From Pleodorina starrii (lineage: Eukaryota > Chlorophyta > Chlorophyceae > Chlamydomonadales > Volvocaceae): 64,000 bases of DNA. Position numbers and translations under genes: made by a program. Positions 12,201 through 23,183 of the stretch are shown here, piece after piece. Position 1 is the first letter of the stretch. Each line of letters begins with the position of its first letter. Below the pieces are notes generated by a model. That model saw only the letters and a program-made list of their open reading frames with translations. It ran no database searches and had not been told where the DNA came from. Location: assembly GCA_030267565.1 (NCBI GenBank), contig BRXU01000002.1:3595501-3659500 (forward strand), given 5' to 3'.

Positions 12201-13842
12201 GACTGGAGGGGGGAGTGGAGTGGGGACTGAGAGGGGGTTAAGGGCCAGTCAGACGGCCCGCGGTGCTCCGGAGCGTTACCCCCTCACCCCCACCCCCTCA
12301 CCGCCTTTGGTTGTACCTCGGGACGTGCGGCATCCAGAGGGGGGGGGCCTCACTGGCTGCTGCAACCAGTACAGTACCACCAGCGCATCTCATTTTTGTG
12401 ACCCTAAACCCATTTGATCTCCCTCTCCCGCCCAACCGTGGACCCCCCCTCCCCCCCCACCCCCATACACGCATGCACACACACCCTGATCACGCACACC
12501 CCCCCTGGTCGCAGACATGGCTGCCACGGGTCTCCTGAGTGAGAGTCCCTCCCACGCTTCCGACATGGTGGCGTTTGGACTGGGCATGATCCGGGCGGCG
12601 GGCGGTGTGGTGGACCCGGTCAGTGGTCAGCCGCTGCGCATCCGGGTGGGCATCAACAGCGGACCCGTCATGAGCGGCATCGTGGGGGCGTGCCGGGCCC
12701 GGTACTGCCTGTTCGGTGAGGGAGGGGAGGGGGGGGTGGGGGGGCGGAGGGTGGGAGGGGCAGGGGTGGGGGAGACACACACGCTGGCAGGCAGCAGGCC
12801 AATATGGGGTGAGGGAGACAGGGAGACGGGGGCAGGGGCAGGGGGCGGCAGCACACGCGTGTGGGGGGCGATGTGCGGGGGAAGGCGGGCGGTCTGCATG
12901 TCACCCTGCTGTTACTGTTACTGCTGCTGCTGCTTGGCTCTTCGGGGCCAACCTGACCGGACTTTTTGTCCAAATCACCGATAGGCCGCCCGAACCTATC
13001 CCTGTCTCACCCTTACCTCATCTTAACCAACGCATGCAAATGCAATGCTCCCGCCTGCATGCCCTGATCGAATCATGCCCTGATCGAATCATGCCCTGAT
13101 CGAATCATGCCCTGATCGAATCATGCCCTGATCGAATCATGCCCTGATCGAATCATGCCCCGATCGAATCATGCCCTGATCGAATCATGCCCTGATCGAA
13201 TCATGCCCTGATCGAATCATGCCCTGATCGAATCATGCCCTGATCGAAACATGCCCTGATCGAATCATGCCCTGATCGAATCATGCCCTGATCGAATCAT
13301 GCCCTGATCGAATCATGCCCTGATCGAATCATGCCCTGATCGAATCATGCCCTGATCGAATCATGCCCTGATCGAATCATGCCCTGATCGAATCATGCCC
13401 TGACGCTGATCCTGATCCTACCCGGATGTCCTGATCAGGCGACACTGTCAACACCGCCAGCCGCATGGAGAGCACCGGAGTCCCCGGGGCCATTCAGGTG
13501 GGGTGTGGAGACCGTGTGTGTGCGTGTGCGTGTGTGTATGGGGGGCACCGCTTGCCTGACCTGACCTGACCTCTGACCCCTGACCTGACCTGACCTGACC
13601 TGCGTGTCCGAGGCTGTGTTTGACGCCAATGCGTGCGTGCCTATGTGTGTGTGTTGTGTACGGCATGTTCCTGTACGGCACAGATCTCCGAGGACACGTA
13701 CCTGGCCCTCCCGGAGTCCAGCCGTGCGCAGTGGGTCTGTCGGGGGGAGGTGGAGGTGAAGGGCAAGGGGCAGCTGCGCACCTACCTGCTCAGCCCCGCG
13801 CCCTGCCAGCAGCCGGAGGGCAGCCAGGGGGTGCAGGACTAA
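4943..13842 (+). CDS. Large membrane-associated class III guanylate cyclase with GAF-like region
   Basis: Exons are 4943-9043, 9246-10716, 11073-11429, 11693-11733, 12093-12183, 12515-12715, 13439-13497 and 13684-13842, all in phase, giving about 2159 aa. The first 900 residues are low-complexity Ala/Gly/Pro/Ser. Hydrophobic stretches lie near residues 909-945 and 1005-1027. Residues about 1110-1367 resemble a GAF domain and run into a helical linker (SDLLMADIMPYDAVQLLKRR) of the sort that precedes cyclase domains. A further low-complexity block of about 550 residues separates this linker from the catalytic domain (about 1955-2140). Metal-binding Asp are in LFADIVGYTSMS and VETIGDAYM. The specificity residues are Glu (KVETIGDA) and Cys (RYCLFGDTVN), the guanylate-cyclase pattern, and the transition-state Asn and Arg are in VNTASRMES. 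The product should be cGMP. Start is the first in-frame ATG; 5036 (CCACCATGG) is an alternative. Confidence 0.85.
9169..9213. repeat. (CA)n microsatellite in cyclase intron 1
   Basis: Nearly pure CA dinucleotide tract just upstream of the acceptor at 9245. CA-rich intron ends recur in this window (11980-12042, 28724-28738, 63264-63324). Confidence 0.8.
13061..13403. repeat. 16-bp minisatellite, about 21 copies, in cyclase intron 6
   Basis: Tandem head-to-tail copies of a 16-base unit (CCTGATCGAATCATGC). Only two copies show a single-base variant (CCCGATC near 13160, GAAAC near 13245). The array ends 35 bases before the acceptor at 13438, so it fills the region where the branch point and polypyrimidine tract are expected. 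Confidence 0.95.
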
Positions 13843-15049
13843 GTACGGCAACACAGAAGAGGAGGAACCGCAGCGGAGCTAGGGGGACGGGGGGCGACCC
13901 GGTGTCCCCCGAAAGCCGAACGCTAATCGGACCCAGCAACAGGAGAGAGAGTTCGGTGGCCTATTTAAGTGCAGAGGGCGCCGGGGGAGCTGTGGGAGGT
14001 GGGGGAGGTGGGGGTCAGGGAGTGATATGCTCCTTTATATGCCCCAGGGAGCGGGTGGGGGAGGGGGGAGCTGGAGGTGCCGACTGATAATGGGCCACCG
14101 GCTTTGCATCGCTGGGAGGCATGAGGTCGTACGACAGCAGTAGACAGAGCGGATAGCGGATAGCGGATAGCGCAGCACCTCCAACAGCGCCGCCCCCCCC
14201 TGGAGGTGAGATGGGGAGATGGGGGCGGGGGCGGCGGCGGGAGCTGGATGCCGTGATGGGTGCTCGCTGACTTGCAGGAGCGCGCCCTCGGTGGTGGTGG
14301 TGGTGTAGATGTGGGTGGAGGGAGGGGTTGCCAGCCCTGCCGTTCTACGGAGCCGGCGGCCTGGGAGCAGCTCTCAAGCCGGGAGGGGGGGCAGAGTAGA
14401 GTGGAGCAAGAGTAGGTCAAAGGTCAAAGTAGAGTAGCGAAGGGCAGAGCAGAGAGCAGAGCAGAGAGCGGCACGCTTATGCCACTGCCGGTCGGGGGCC
14501 CGGGCAGTGCGGGTATCGTCGCCCCTCGGCATGGCGGGCGGGGCCGAGGGCGGGGGCGGCAGCAGCAGCGGCGGCGGCGTGAAAGAGTGCGCGCATGGGT
14601 GCCCGACGCGCCGCGGGTCCACACCCCGGCTTACTCGACACCCACTTGGGTTCTGACCTGGACCCCGGGGCCTGCGCGTTCCGGGTTTCGTGTTTGTCTT
14701 GCCCTTCATTACATTACAGGTGAAGTACCGTATTTATACCTTTTTGTTACTTTTTACTTACTAATGCATAACTGTATGTCCAGTTGGTGGACTGTGCTGC
14801 TGGATGGGTTGGGGCGTGTTGGTGGTGGTGGTGGTGGCGATGGTGGTGGGTGGGCAGCGATGCGGTCTGGCGGATGTGCACCTGTCTTAGGCAAAAGGCT
14901 GCAGGAGCAGGAGGCGGGCCGGGGCAGGACGGGGCGGGGGCGGGTGGGCTGCGCTGAGATTCGCGCCGCGCACGGCCCCGTTGCATCGCGCGCGCCCGTC
15001 CGTTTTAGAGAGCGCGCAGGGCAGTTACGTGGGCAGTTGCTCGCTTGGG

Positions 15050-15054
15050 TGTAA
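15050..15054 (+). terminator. Putative TGTAA polyadenylation signal of the cyclase gene
   Basis: First good TGTAA on the plus strand after the stop at 13842. It implies a 3' UTR of about 1.2 kb, long but seen in volvocine genes. Chlorophytes use TGTAA in place of AATAAA. Confidence 0.4.
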
Positions 15055-16187
15055 TGGCTTGACGGTAGTTTTTAGTGATGACTGGTGAAGGGGTTTGTGG
15101 GTTTGAGGGTTTCTGTGTATGCTGTACGTATGCTGCTTGTACGTGTGCCGGCAACGGTACCACCCGTGTTCTCGCAAAAAATCAAAATGTCAAGGGGACG
15201 GCGCTGGAGGCTGCATTTCACGCAGTCCGGACTCCCCGGGGGGGGACCGCCCCACGATGTGGACGTACCGGTAGTGTGTACAGGGTTTTAGGGCATGCAC
15301 GCGCTGCGGGACCCCGGGCCGCTGGCTGCCACATCCCCCGTCAGCTTGTGATTATGATTATGATTATGATGGTGGTGATGATGATGGTGATGGTGGTGAT
15401 GATGTCTGCGGTTGTGGGCCTCACCGTCGGTGCGCGACGGTGGGGTGCCAGGACTGGACAGGACTGGAGCGTCGACAGCGGCAGGCTGTGGGCGGCGCAT
15501 CGTGCCGGTATCGGATCCCGAGTAACGACCTGGTTTCAAAGGGCGGCGGCGGTGGAGGCGGTGGCGGTGGTGGTGTTCCTCCCATGTCGTCAAGATTGTA
15601 GGCAGTTGATGTCGGGTGCTCTGGCGTCCTGGCACTGCGCTGCAACGGTGCTGAAACGGAAACATGTATCGGTTACCCGTCAGTATTTTGGGTTATCAGA
15701 GGGACCCAGCGATGTCCAATTTTACCGATACCACAGACTGAACCACAGACCGCAGCGCGCAGCGATGGCTGCCCGGGTGGCCGCTGCGTCTAGTGGCCGG
15801 TGCTCAGCTCGCTGCCGTTGGGCGCCGGCAGCCCTGTGGGTCTGCCCGGTGTGTTGGACGCTGGGGTTCCTGAGTCAAGGCTGGCTGTGGGGAGCGGCGC
15901 CTCCTGACCTCCCCCTGCGCGTCTCGCACCGACCAATCCGCCAATCGACGGGGCACCCGGCAGCAGATCGCACAACCGGACAGAGGCTGACCGGACTGTC
16001 CAGGCCGTCGCTTCGGGAAAGCTGGGTGGGGCTCGTGTAACATCTGAGGGTTAGTTGGTTACATCTTATCTTATTGATAGAGGTTAGGGTGCATCCGACA
16101 AGGGGTTAATGTCGGCTTCCTTGAAGCCGGAAAAAGGGCGGGGCCCCGTTGAATCCGTACGGGTGGAGTTGAAGGGCGAGGGCGGCG

Positions 16188-16265
16188 GGGTGCCCCTGGG
16201 GTAGGATGAGCAGTCTGTCTAGCCTGTACGGCTAGCGACCGGTGTGACAACCGGTCCCCCTTGTA
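16188..16265 (+). repeat. Dispersed double-hairpin element, copy A
   Basis: About 78 bases that match the reverse complement of 49657-49734 with a handful of mismatches. It folds into two adjacent stem-loops, CTAGCC/GGCTAG and ACCGGT/ACCGGT, and both stems are kept in the other copy. The boundaries are where similarity stops on each side. It may be the end of a transposon or a structured non-autonomous element. Confidence 0.7.
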
Positions 16266-16483
16266 TTCACCGAATCCTAGGGCGGCGAGGGCGTGAAGTG
16301 TGAGAGTGTCAACATTCCTGCTGATAGACAGCCAGAGCTTTCAGCAATCCGCCCCATGTTTAGCATCGCGCGCCGTCTCGGCACTGTGCAACTCTTCCGG
16401 CCAGCGCATTGGCTGAAGTTACTTGACAGTAGACATGCAGTGTATCATTTACACATCACGCAGGCTGACTTGCCAATAGAAGG

Positions 16484-16545
16484 TGTTGGAGAATTGGCTC
16501 ACTGCCATACTGGCGCCAGTATGGCAGTGAGCCAATTCTCCAACA
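16484..16545. repeat. Perfect 62-bp palindrome (31-bp arms, no spacer)
   Basis: The left arm starts TGTTGGAGAATTGGCTCA and meets its exact reverse complement at TGGC/GCCA (16511-16518). I checked every base: all 31 pairs match and complementarity stops at both outer ends (G at 16483, G at 16546). It could extrude a cruciform or form a single RNA hairpin. Confidence 0.97.
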
Positions 16546-17203
16546 GAAGGACAGCGGAACTGTTTGAGAGGGTCGCGATGATGACGTGCAGTTGCCGACG
16601 AGAGTGCACAGGCTTCGCTACCGAGGTATTCGTCGTAGAGGAGGCTTGACAACTTTAACATTAGGACAGGGAATGTAGAAGTCCCCTAGGTTGCCGACTG
16701 GACTTGTTGGGCGGCCCGCAGATGAATCGTGCGTGCATTGGCGGCTTGGCGTCCAACAACCAACAGTTTGCCCCTCATGGTTTGCTCCTTGCAACCTTTG
16801 TAATAGCAATATGCGTCAAGACGATCGGACCGGCTAGCAGAGCTGCTGTGGTGTGGTCGCGGGAAGAAGGTTCGCAATGCAAACATAGTTTGTTTCCGAA
16901 ACGAAGATTCATTTCATGCCGTCTAGTCAGGATTCCACTTTAGGGAACGATGCATCTTCTGGAATTAATTATAGGCCGAAAGGTGTTGGTTTGACCTCGG
17001 CCGCGGTCCATGGAGACTGCCAAACTGGTTTGTACTCGTGCGATGTTGGGTTCCAATAATAAATTTACCGTGCAATAAAGAATGTAATCTTTTACTTATG
17101 CAGACTTTCCGTTGGCCGAAAGTCTACACTTGTCCAATTACTTCCCACGTCCAATGTCCCACGTCCAACGTCCCACGGGCACACGGACATGGGCAATCCT
17201 ACA

Positions 17204-17244
17204 GGGCGGGGCCCCCTTGGGCGCTTCGCGCTGGGGCCCCGCCC
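17204..17244. other. Strong GC hairpin (12-bp stem, 17-nt loop)
   Basis: GGGCGGGGCCCC at 17204-17215 pairs with GGGGCCCCGCCC at 17233-17244, followed by an A-run. No gene ends next to it, so a role in termination is unlikely. It may be a transposon end or relic. Confidence 0.6.
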
Positions 17245-19084
17245 AAAAAGAACTTTGGTGGATCACGTCACACAGTGCGCTGCCCGAACCGCTTGGCGGG
17301 GGCACAGGGCTCACCGATGTCGTGTCAAAGGCTCGGCTCTGATGCTCTGATCTGGGAGGAGGAGAAAGGGGGGCCGCCCTTCAGCGTCATTGGGGCCCAC
17401 AGCCTGAACCAGCAGCGGCCCCGTTCGCCGGGCCTCCAGACACCGGCGTACATCCGAACCGTGTCGGCCCCGCCCCTCCACCCACATCCCACACTCGCAC
17501 CCGCACGTCTGCAAACCGCCTAACGACATGTCGGCTTGCAACGGGCCTCGTTGCATCGCAAAGCCGTAAAAAAATGAGACATCGGCTCAACGTACCGGTG
17601 TGTCGGCAGTCCGCTGCATGCGCCGCGAATAGGACTTCATGTCTCAAGTTGAAATGGAGCGGTTGCTTGTTTGATTCTCTTCGATCAAACACCAACATTT
17701 ATGTTCCATCCATCCCCAGAACGGCGATATCGTTTTTATTACGTCTGCGTCTGCGCGTGCTGGCTGCGGGAAAGCCCTCCTCTCCTCCTCTCGCCGCCTC
17801 CTCCCTCCCCGCCTCGCCCCTGCTGACAATCCCACCACCTCCGCCTGCCAGCAGTCACCACCTTCTCACCAGAAAGACGGGCCACCTGTCCCGCGGGTCA
17901 CTCTCCCCGCGGATCTCTCAAGCAAGCAGAAGCCCCACCACCACTGACGTCACCGTGTGCAAACCATGGTGCTTACTGGTATGTTTTACAGTACTGGTGA
18001 TATCCCTCAGACAGGTCCAGGCGCTCACACACACACACACACATCCGGGTCTGACCGGGCAGATAGTTGATCACGCCGTGCACATCGCGGCGACACACGC
18101 CGTACCGATGCTGTCGTGCAGCCGTACCGATGCTGTCGTATATTTTTTATGCAGAGTCACGTAGCAGGTTGCACTCAGCGTGCTGGGTCGTGGATGGATG
18201 GATGGATACACGGGGGCGTGCACCAACCAACAAATAAACCAACCAACAAACGGTCCAATCCTACAACTTCGGACGGACACCCTGCAGGCAGCCGTCGGGC
18301 TGCAGCTCACCATCCCGCTATTGTTATTTGATGTCACCTCCAATTTGAGGTTGTTGTTATGCATCAGAACAAGGCGCATGTCAGTGCAGATGCAGATAAG
18401 CGGCGCGTGCGCATTCCGATTTCCCAACCATCCGAGCGCCCATCACGCTGCAGCAGACCTCCTGCCCCACCCCCACCAGCACCCTAGCATCCCATACCCC
18501 CCAACCATCCCAGTCTCACCGGCCTGCCGTCGGAGATGCACGAACCCCTTCCTGGAAGTCCCCTTCCCCTTCCCCTCCGCTGCGGTATCTTCCTTCTTAT
18601 CCCCCTCCCCCCCCCATGTGGATGCAGTGTATCTAGTCGCGTCGCAATGTCTTCGTCTGTTCCCACCTCTTCACGCCACAGGCCCTACCGACACACAATG
18701 CACAGTGCGCTGGTCCCCAAATCACACCCACCCACCCACCCGCGTCCATTGGCACACACCAAACCAAACGTGTGGCAGCCTCAGTCACGGCCCCCCGTGG
18801 GTCCGTTTGCAAACGTCGATTCCGATCCATCGCCGCGGTTTCTTGCTACGTGTTGAGCCCAGGTATAGACCATGACCAGATAACTACGAAGTAAAAAATC
18901 GGCTGCAGTACCCGAGCTGCGAATGGATGGAGAGCGGCTCCGAGGCTCCCCGCACTGCCGCGCTTTCCCCCCGACCGTCCTCACCTCCTACCCCCCCCCC
19001 CCCGCCCAAACCTAAGCCAACCACCCTTCACCCCGCCCCCGCGCCTTTCTACTGCCCTCGTCCTTCCACCCATGTTGCATCCTG

Positions 19085-19089
19085 TTACA
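19085..19089 (-). terminator. Putative TGTAA polyadenylation signal of the transporter gene
   Basis: TTACA on the plus strand, hence TGTAA in the minus-strand transcript, about 230 bases past the stop at 19315. The distance suits a chlorophyte 3' UTR. Confidence 0.5.
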
Positions 19090-19314
19090 ACCAGTACTTT
19101 CCAACCGCACATCTGCAATCACCAACCACTAACCGATCACACCCACCCAGGCCTGCCCCCCTAACCCTCAGCCCCTCACACCCACACCCACATAATTACT
19201 TCTGGGTCTGTTCGCCACCGCCATGCCTCCTTTCCATCGTTGCGGCTTCGCTCTTTTAACTCCTCACCTACCGTAGATACAACCTCACTTAGTCAGTCCG
19301 TCCGTCACTTGCCC

Positions 19315-22087
19315 TCAACCCAGCAGCGGCAACCGCTCCTCAGTTGTCCCCCTGGACGCCCGCTTAAACCTCGGCCCCCCATACTCCACATCCCCCAACT
19401 GGCCATTCGCCCCCGTCCCCGCCGTCGCCTTGCCGTTGCTCGCCCCCTTGCCACCGCCTCCGCCTCCACCACCACCACTACTCCCCTCATCCGGCCCCGC
19501 GCCGTCCGCCGCGGCTGCTGTGCTGCTTGGCGGGCGGTAGGCCAGGGCGGCCCCCAGAGGCGCCGGCACCCACTCGGCCGGGTAGTGATGCACCAGATGC
19601 GAGTAGGCAAACACACCCAGGGTGGTCATGCCGTACCCCGCCAGACCTGCGCCCGTGACGGGGTTTGCAAACACCGCCACTGAGGTCATGGCGGCGACCA
19701 CCTGACACCAGGAGGGGGAGGGGGAGGGGGGGATACACCAGGGAGGGTGGGGGCGGGGTGGGCGGGGGTATAAAGAGAAATTCGCAGCGGGTGGGCGGGG
19801 GAGGGCGGGGGTGGGGGCGGGATACAGAAGGGACGCGGAGGGCAGGGCGACGGGCGGCGGGTGGGCGGGGCAGAGCAGCAACACGCGCGCGCGCGCGCGC
19901 ACGGACAGACGCATGCACGCCCACCCTCCCAGCTCACGTTCTTGAAGTTGCCCAGCACTTGCAGCGTCAGCGCTCCCAGCCTCTTGGATATGATGAAGTT
20001 GATCCAGTTGGCAAAGAACGCCAGGCCGCACGACGCCGCCAGCAGCGGTGCAAAGTGGCGGTACCTGGCGTGCAGCGCCGCCGCCTGCGCCAGACTGTGC
20101 GGCTCCGTGACCGCTGTCAGCAGTGCCAACAGTGCTGAGCTCATGGCGCTGGTGTAGGCCAGGAGCGTCATGGGGTGGATGCGGTCGCGCTCGTCCGTCA
20201 AGAGCACCGCCTTTTGAGGGGGAGGAGGGGAGGGGAGGGGGAGGAGGAGGAGGGGGCGTTGGGGTGAAAGGGCATTGCGTGTTTGCGTTGCGTTGGAGAG
20301 GGAAGGGGGTCGGAGAGGGAAGGGGGTCGGAGAGGGAAGGGGGTCGGAGAGGGAAGGGGGTCGGAGAGGGAAAGCCGGGTGGGGCGGGGGTCCGAGGGAG
20401 AGGAGGAGGAGGGGACAATGTGGGGGCAATGGATTGGATGGGTGGTGAGGGACGCCTGGATTGGGCGTGCGTGCGAGCGGGCTGTTATTTCACTCTTACT
20501 GGGGAGGTGGCGGAAAGAGGGAGGGAGGGTTTCGGAGCGTCGACGCCGTGTGACGGGGACCCGCGATGGGTCCGGGTACTTGGGGTTCGGCGGTCGTTGG
20601 GTTTGGCGGGTTGTTTGAGATCATACAGCGGCGCATCCATGACTTCACCCCACGGCCCTCCGGAGGCCCACCCGCCCCTCCTTTTCGTTGTTGTTGTGTA
20701 TGAGCGACAAAGCGACACGCGACAAGCAAGAGCGCGAGCGCGCCCCTTCCTCTCCCACCTCCCCCCTCCCACCTGCAGCACCGTTTTGAAGCTCCTAAAC
20801 AGGCAAGCCACCACCTGCAGCGCCATCCCCACCAGCTGGAACTGCGGCTCCCCGCCCGAGGCCACCACAATGCCCACCACCACCGGCAGCAGGGCGGTGT
20901 ACGTGACGACGGCCTCGCGGCGCCCCTGGAGCAGAAAGGCCAGGACGGCGGTGAAGCCCGGGGTGGTGGAGCCTGGGGGGGGGAGGGGAGGGGAGGGGAG
21001 CAGGGTTGGTGGTGGTGGGGGGGGGTGGAGTTGACGGGGCGAGACAGGGGTTGAATGGGCGGGGTGGCGCTACTTCGAGCTCCTCCTCCGGCTTCTTCCC
21101 ACTTGATCTCTTCCCGCAAAGCCCGCTCCCGCCTGTCCGCGCCCCGAAACCCTCCAAACCACCCCTAAAACCACCCCTAAAACTCCTGAAAAACTCCTGG
21201 AACCCAACGCACCGATGGCCTGCACGAAGCTGGCCGGCAGGTAGGCTAGCGAGGCCATGCAGCTCGCCACCGCGACGGTGAACGACGCCGCCAGCACCGC
21301 CACGCGGCCCATGAGCGCGGGGCTGGCGGCGGGTCGGGGCGGGCACAGGCCCAGGGCCAGGGCCATGTTGGAGGCCATGCAGCTTGAGAGCATGTGCAGC
21401 AGGGTGAGCAGGGAGGTGGAGTGGAAGCCAGTCTCCGAGATAAGCCATTTGTTGGAGATGATGAGGCCTAGGAGGGGAGGGAGAGGAGGGCGGAAGGGGA
21501 GGGGGGAGGGCAGCGGGGGTGGGGAGAGGGGGTGGGGGGGAAGAGGGGAGGGGAGGGGAGGAGAGGGGTGGAGAGAGGGGAGGGGGGCTGGGTTTTTAGG
21601 GGGGCTGGAGGGCGGCGTGAGGGCTGGCGGCGGGGGGGGGGAATGCCGCATCCGGTATGAGTCCCCCTGCGCAGATGGGCGACTGCCGTCTTTTGAGTCC
21701 GCCATTCTTGCGGCGCGGGCCTGAGATGCAAAGGAATAGAAGCCGACCACGCGCTGCTTGCTCGGGAATTGTCAGTTACGTGACAACGGACATCGTTCAC
21801 TCATATACTGACACAAGGATTAGCTCCAAAGCCTGCTATGCATGTTGCCAGCTACATCTTGTTTTCATAGGTTGCATGTCTGTCTTGGATAGTTCCCTGG
21901 GAGACCTGTTTGAAGGACACAGCACCGCGCCTTCGCCCGCGTGCTTACTTATATTGATAGTGTACCAAACAACCACCAGCAGGATTATCTGTATGTAGTC
22001 CATCAATCGTCCACACCGGGCTGGTGCAGTCGTTGGACCTCGCATCGCTGCATCACTGCTGATTCGTTGTTCAGCTACTTTTGTCAT
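19315..22087 (-). CDS. Triose-phosphate-translocator (TPT/DMT) family membrane transporter
   Basis: Exons on the minus strand are 21949-22087, 21213-21467, 20773-20972, 19938-20210 and 19315-19701, all in phase, coding for 417 aa. The N-terminal helix ends WYTINIS and joins IISNKWLIS, the signature first-loop motif of plant sugar-phosphate/nucleotide-sugar translocators (compare NKxxL). The middle keeps LTLLHM and the YLPxSFVQAIGSTTPGFTAV motif that lines the substrate site in this superfamily. About ten hydrophobic segments are visible. The C-terminus is a Gly/Ser-rich cytosolic tail ending ERLPLLG. These carriers exchange phosphorylated sugars or nucleotide sugars across plastid or Golgi membranes; substrate and compartment cannot be read from the sequence. 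I see no long transit peptide, which leans to the secretory (KT/KD) branch. The start is the first ATG; two other in-frame Met codons follow within 30 residues. Confidence 0.87.
20294..20373. repeat. 17-bp tandem repeat in transporter intron 3
   Basis: Four to five copies of a purine-rich unit (GGGTCGGAGAGGGAAGG). On the transcribed strand it becomes a pyrimidine tract directly before the acceptor at 20211, so it may serve as the polypyrimidine stretch. Confidence 0.75.
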
Positions 22088-22897
22088 TATCGTCTGGGGT
22101 TATATAGTATTGCTATAAAGCCCGACACAACCATGTGTTACCGATGGCCAAGAAACCAAACAGGCCTTTTCGGCCTCATGATATCGATGAAGGACATTGA
22201 CTACCTATCATCCCAGATGCATGGAGGCTGACAGTAAGAATCGAGTTTGAAAAGTTCTCTTTGGGCCAACCGAAACCGTACGACTGCCTCGACGTCGACG
22301 AGACCTACGTATGTTGTAGATAGAACTGCACTCAAGTTCACGTGTTACTTTTCCATTACAACAATGACACCTACCCCCAAAGCATATATGATCTAAGGTT
22401 GCGGAAGGCCTGCACGTCACTGTGCAACAACTGCAGCTATCTGTCCAACTGTCGCCGAATATAGGACAAGTTTGACATGCGATAACTGTCGGGCGGCTTC
22501 ACTTCTGTTGCCAACGGGTCCAGCAGAACAATCAACGGGTCTGCCGATTCACTGCGATCGACTGGTAAATTCAAATAAAAGGAAGCCAGACCGGCAGGCC
22601 AAGGCCAAGGGCCCAAGGCCAAGGCCAAAAGCCAAGGCCTCTTGTCAACCTAGAATCACGTCGGCCCCTAATTGAAACAACAACCGTCGCTTGAACAGCC
22701 ATCGCTTGCATTGATTGTACCACCACAACCATATTTCCAACGATTCTCCACAGCAGCACGGCATTCAACACGCGACAGGACAGGAACCCATGAACCCATA
22801 CGTCCAAGCCCAGACAACCTCAATGGAATCGATGGGAAGAGCCCCTGCCGCTGCACAAACCGCTCCAACACACGCCGTAATCAACTGCGGCGGCGCC
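22088..22897. other. Region between ferritin 3' end and transporter 5' end
   Basis: Both flanking genes are on the minus strand, so this holds the transporter promoter/5' UTR and the sequence past the ferritin polyadenylation signal. It is noticeably AT-richer near 22090-22500. A short GGCCAA repeat lies at 22598-22642. No gene is seen. Confidence 0.5.
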
Positions 22898-22902
22898 TTA
22901 CA
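22898..22902 (-). terminator. Putative TGTAA polyadenylation signal of ferritin
   Basis: TTACA on the plus strand reads TGTAA in the ferritin transcript, about 280 bases past the stop at 23184. Confidence 0.5.
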
Positions 22903-23183
22903 ACGCCCGTCCACACTTCCTCCTGCTCCTCCTCCCTCCGCACTGAAGCTTTCGACGCCCCTCAGATGCGCACCCAAAATTCACACACCCCGGACCCCTT
23001 CCTAGTCACCCGCCAATCCCTTCCCTCTCCAACACCTCCCATGCATTCAAAAAGAATGCATACTGACACGGGCCCCGCTGCACCAGCGACACGTGTTGTG
23101 TGCAGCGTATGCGCACGGATGTACGGCACCCGTCCGCCTCTCCCCCGTTTTCCCCCCTCCCCCCGCGCCTGTCATGGCGCTGC

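Larger units (their letters stand above)
13843..19084. other. Gene-poor region between two convergent genes
   Basis: Holds the long 3' UTR of the cyclase (to the TGTAA at 15050), then about 4 kb without recognisable coding sequence. Seen inside are a GAT/GGTGAT microsatellite (about 15349-15400), a dispersed hairpin element (16188-16265), a perfect palindrome (16484-16545), a strong GC hairpin (17204-17244) and a short CA tract (18029-18044). Open frames of 60-320 codons occur on both strands but have no family resemblance. Confidence 0.5.

Noticed and set aside
13061..13403. Regular repeat array considered as a CRISPR array
   Set aside because: Units are contiguous 16-mers with no variable spacers, in an intron of a eukaryotic gene.
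16293..16649. 118-codon plus-strand frame spanning the palindrome
   Set aside because: The palindrome gives the same peptide on both strands, and there is no family resemblance or splice context.
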